Part shown: in pieces, positions 62,903 through 64,000 of the stretch
Numbering within the stretch: position 1 is the stretch's first letter
Layout: every line of letters starts with the position of its first letter
Assembly (NCBI GenBank): GCA_945901045.1
Contig: CAMDKK010000012.1
Location: 1-64,000, forward strand
Reading direction: 5' to 3'
DNA from: Limnohabitans sp. Rim8
GTDB taxonomy: Bacteria > Pseudomonadota > Gammaproteobacteria > Burkholderiales > Burkholderiaceae_C
DNA: 64,000 nucleotides
Translations under genes and position numbers: made by a program
Notes under the pieces: generated by a model
What the model saw: only the letters and a program-made list of their open reading frames with translations
The model's database searches: none
Told to the model about the DNA's origin: nothing

Positions 62903-63892
62903 ATGTGTACATGGATTCAATTTGCGAGTCGCCGTCAATGGCTGGCCAGCACAGCGCTTTCTTTGTTGGCCTTGTCTCCCGCCCTGGGCTGGGCCCAAAG
63001 TGCCTGGCCCAGCAAAGCGATCAAGATTGTGGTGCCCTATGCGCCAGGAGGCGCTAACGATATTTTGGCCCGCGTGGTGGCTGAAAAACTGGCCCCCGTT
63101 TTGGGGCAGTCTGTCGTGGTGGAAAACCGTGCCGGCGCAGGCGCAGCCATAGGCACTGAATACGTCGCCCGTGCAACACCGGACGGTTACACGCTGTTGA
63201 TGGCGGCCAGTGGTCCCATCGTCTTCAATCCGGCTTTGGTGGCCAAACTGTCGTACAACCCCTTGACTGATTTGGCACCGATTTCTTTGGCGGGGTCATT
63301 TCCCATGATCTTGGCCGTCAATGACAACTTTCCGGCCAAGAACTTTGCCGAGTTGGTGGCTTATTCCAAGGCAAATCCCGACAAAAGCAATTATGCGTAT
63401 CCATCGGCTTCTTTTCAATTGGTGATGGAGTTGATCAAAACGCGCACCGGTCTGAAAGCCTTGAATGTGCCTTACCAAGGTAGCGCACCCTCTATCAATG
63501 CAGTTTTGACCCAAGAAGTGCAAATGACCTTGATCGACTCCGGACCGATTGCGGCCTTGATCAAATCAGGTAAATTGCGTGCGCTGGCTGTCACTTCCGA
63601 GCAACGCCTGGCCAGTTACCCGCAAGTGCCCACCTTGAAAGAGCAGGGCGTGGATTTGGCTGTCAACTTTTGGAGTGGTTTGCTGGCACCCGCAGGAACC
63701 CCTGCGCCCATCATCAAACGCCTCCAAGAAGAGATGGCCCGCATCATGGCCTTGCCTGACGTGGTCGAGCGCATGGCCAAGTTAGACATCAAGCCCGTTG
63801 GCGGCAGTTCGGCCGACTTTGCCAAGACCATTGCCACGGAAATTCCTCTGTGGACCCAAGTCGCCAAAGACAACAACATCAAAGCGCAATGA
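62903..63892 (+). CDS. Bug/TctC-family periplasmic substrate-binding protein
   Basis: This 329-residue receptor starts at ATG 62903 with a signal sequence (ASRRQWLASTALSLLALSPALGWAQ). WPSKAIKIVVPYAPGGAND, ENRAGAGAAIGTEYVARATP, LNVPYQGSAPSINAVL and PLWTQVAKDNNIKAQ follow. It belongs to the same family as the other three receptors but to a different branch (PYAPGGAND start). It lies between the ThDP enzyme and a FAD monooxygenase gene and overlaps the latter by four bases. Confidence 0.93.
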   Translation: MCTWIQFASRRQWLASTALSLLALSPALGWAQSAWPSKAIKIVVPYAPGGANDILARVVAEKLAPVLGQSVVVENRAGAGAAIGTEYVARATPDGYTLLMAASGPIVFNPALVAKLSYNPLTDLAPISLAGSFPMILAVNDNFPAKNFAELVAYSKANPDKSNYAYPSASFQLVMELIKTRTGLKALNVPYQGSAPSINAVLTQEVQMTLIDSGPIAALIKSGKLRALAVTSEQRLASYPQVPTLKEQGVDLAVNFWSGLLAPAGTPAPIIKRLQEEMARIMALPDVVERMAKLDIKPVGGSSADFAKTIATEIPLWTQVAKDNNIKAQ

Positions 63893-64000
63893 CCCAGCGT
63901 CTCGGCAGGGTTCAAGCCAGGGGTCAACGCATCGCCATTGCGGGCGCAGGCATTGGTGGACTGACCACTGCCTTGTCTCTTTTGGCGCAGGGTTTTGAGG
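63889..64000 (+). CDS. FAD-dependent monooxygenase, N-terminus only (runs off window)
   Basis: Thirty-seven codons from ATG 63889 read as a flavin monooxygenase start: RIAIAGAGIGGLTTALSLLA is the GxGxxG dinucleotide fold of salicylate-hydroxylase-type enzymes. It overlaps the receptor stop (ATGA). The gene is cut by the window edge, so nothing more can be said of its substrate. Confidence 0.8.
   Translation, partial: MTQRLGRVQARGQRIAIAGAGIGGLTTALSLLAQGFE

Noticed and set aside
1-64000. CRISPR arrays or long tandem repeats
   Set aside because: No regularly spaced direct repeats were seen on reading the window.

Overview
This window looks like chromosomal DNA of a betaproteobacterium, most likely of the order Burkholderiales and the family Comamonadaceae. 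The reasons are four solitary Bug/TctC-type periplasmic receptors with no tctA/tctB membrane genes, many Fe/2-oxoglutarate dioxygenases, short-chain dehydrogenases and glutathione transferases, and protein textures typical of that group. The assignment is inference; no rRNA or complete tRNA gene is present.

Left end (1-4.1 kb): an IS3-family remnant, a dead Fic toxin gene with an intact VbhA-like antitoxin, a DUF6876 gene, then a Bug receptor overlapping a TauD/TfdA-type dioxygenase. From 4.1 to 15.4 kb there is a five-gene dipeptide/oligopeptide-type ABC importer (minus strand), divergent from a GlxA-type regulator, a dimethylglycine/sarcosine-dehydrogenase-like flavoprotein and a YtcJ-like amidohydrolase. 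This is probably a catabolic island for an amide- or peptide-linked, N-methylated compound. From 15.6 to 18.4 kb a PLP-dependent desulfhydrase lies beside a frameshifted M81 (MlrC-type) metallopeptidase gene.

From 18.5 to 26 kb the DNA is patchy: a small zinc-ribbon gene, two alpha/beta hydrolases, a GST, a GntR regulator and a PhyH-type dioxygenase. These sit among debris: an IS1595-family fragment, the 3' part of a tRNA-Val-like gene, an IHF/HU-like fragment read in frame into the GST region, a broken PhyH-like start and an IS3 transposase tail. From 26 to 29.7 kb an operon encodes an SDR, an unusual VOC-PxpA fusion protein, PxpB and PxpC (5-oxoprolinase). From 29.8 to 38.2 kb a LysR regulator is divergent from six genes: Bug, FAD monooxygenase, Bug, SDR, DUF3500 protein and sulfatase.

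From 38.3 to 45.1 kb are an M1 aminopeptidase, an EthD-like protein, and a Dlt-like cassette (amino-acid adenylation enzyme with a frameshift, carrier protein, MBOAT-like membrane protein). From 45.3 to 53.8 kb many genes are broken: a mannitol-dehydrogenase-family gene, a carboxymuconolactone-decarboxylase-like gene, a HigB-like toxin, an isochorismatase-like hydrolase and a nitronate monooxygenase. They are interspersed with intact VF530, aspartoacylase-like, RraA-like, antitoxin and GNAT genes. The right end (53.8-64 kb) is well preserved: glpK divergent from glpD, an HD-domain protein, a 2OG-Fe(II) oxygenase, two GSTs and an SDR, then a ThDP enzyme, a Bug receptor and the start of a FAD monooxygenase.

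The main theme is a catabolic accessory region rich in uptake receptors and oxidative enzymes. It carries an unusual load of nonsense mutations, frameshifts and mobile-element scars. The most distinctive intact architectures are the VOC-PxpA fusion and the LysR/Bug/monooxygenase/DUF3500/sulfatase operon. The Dlt-like cassette is also notable, although its first gene is frameshifted.
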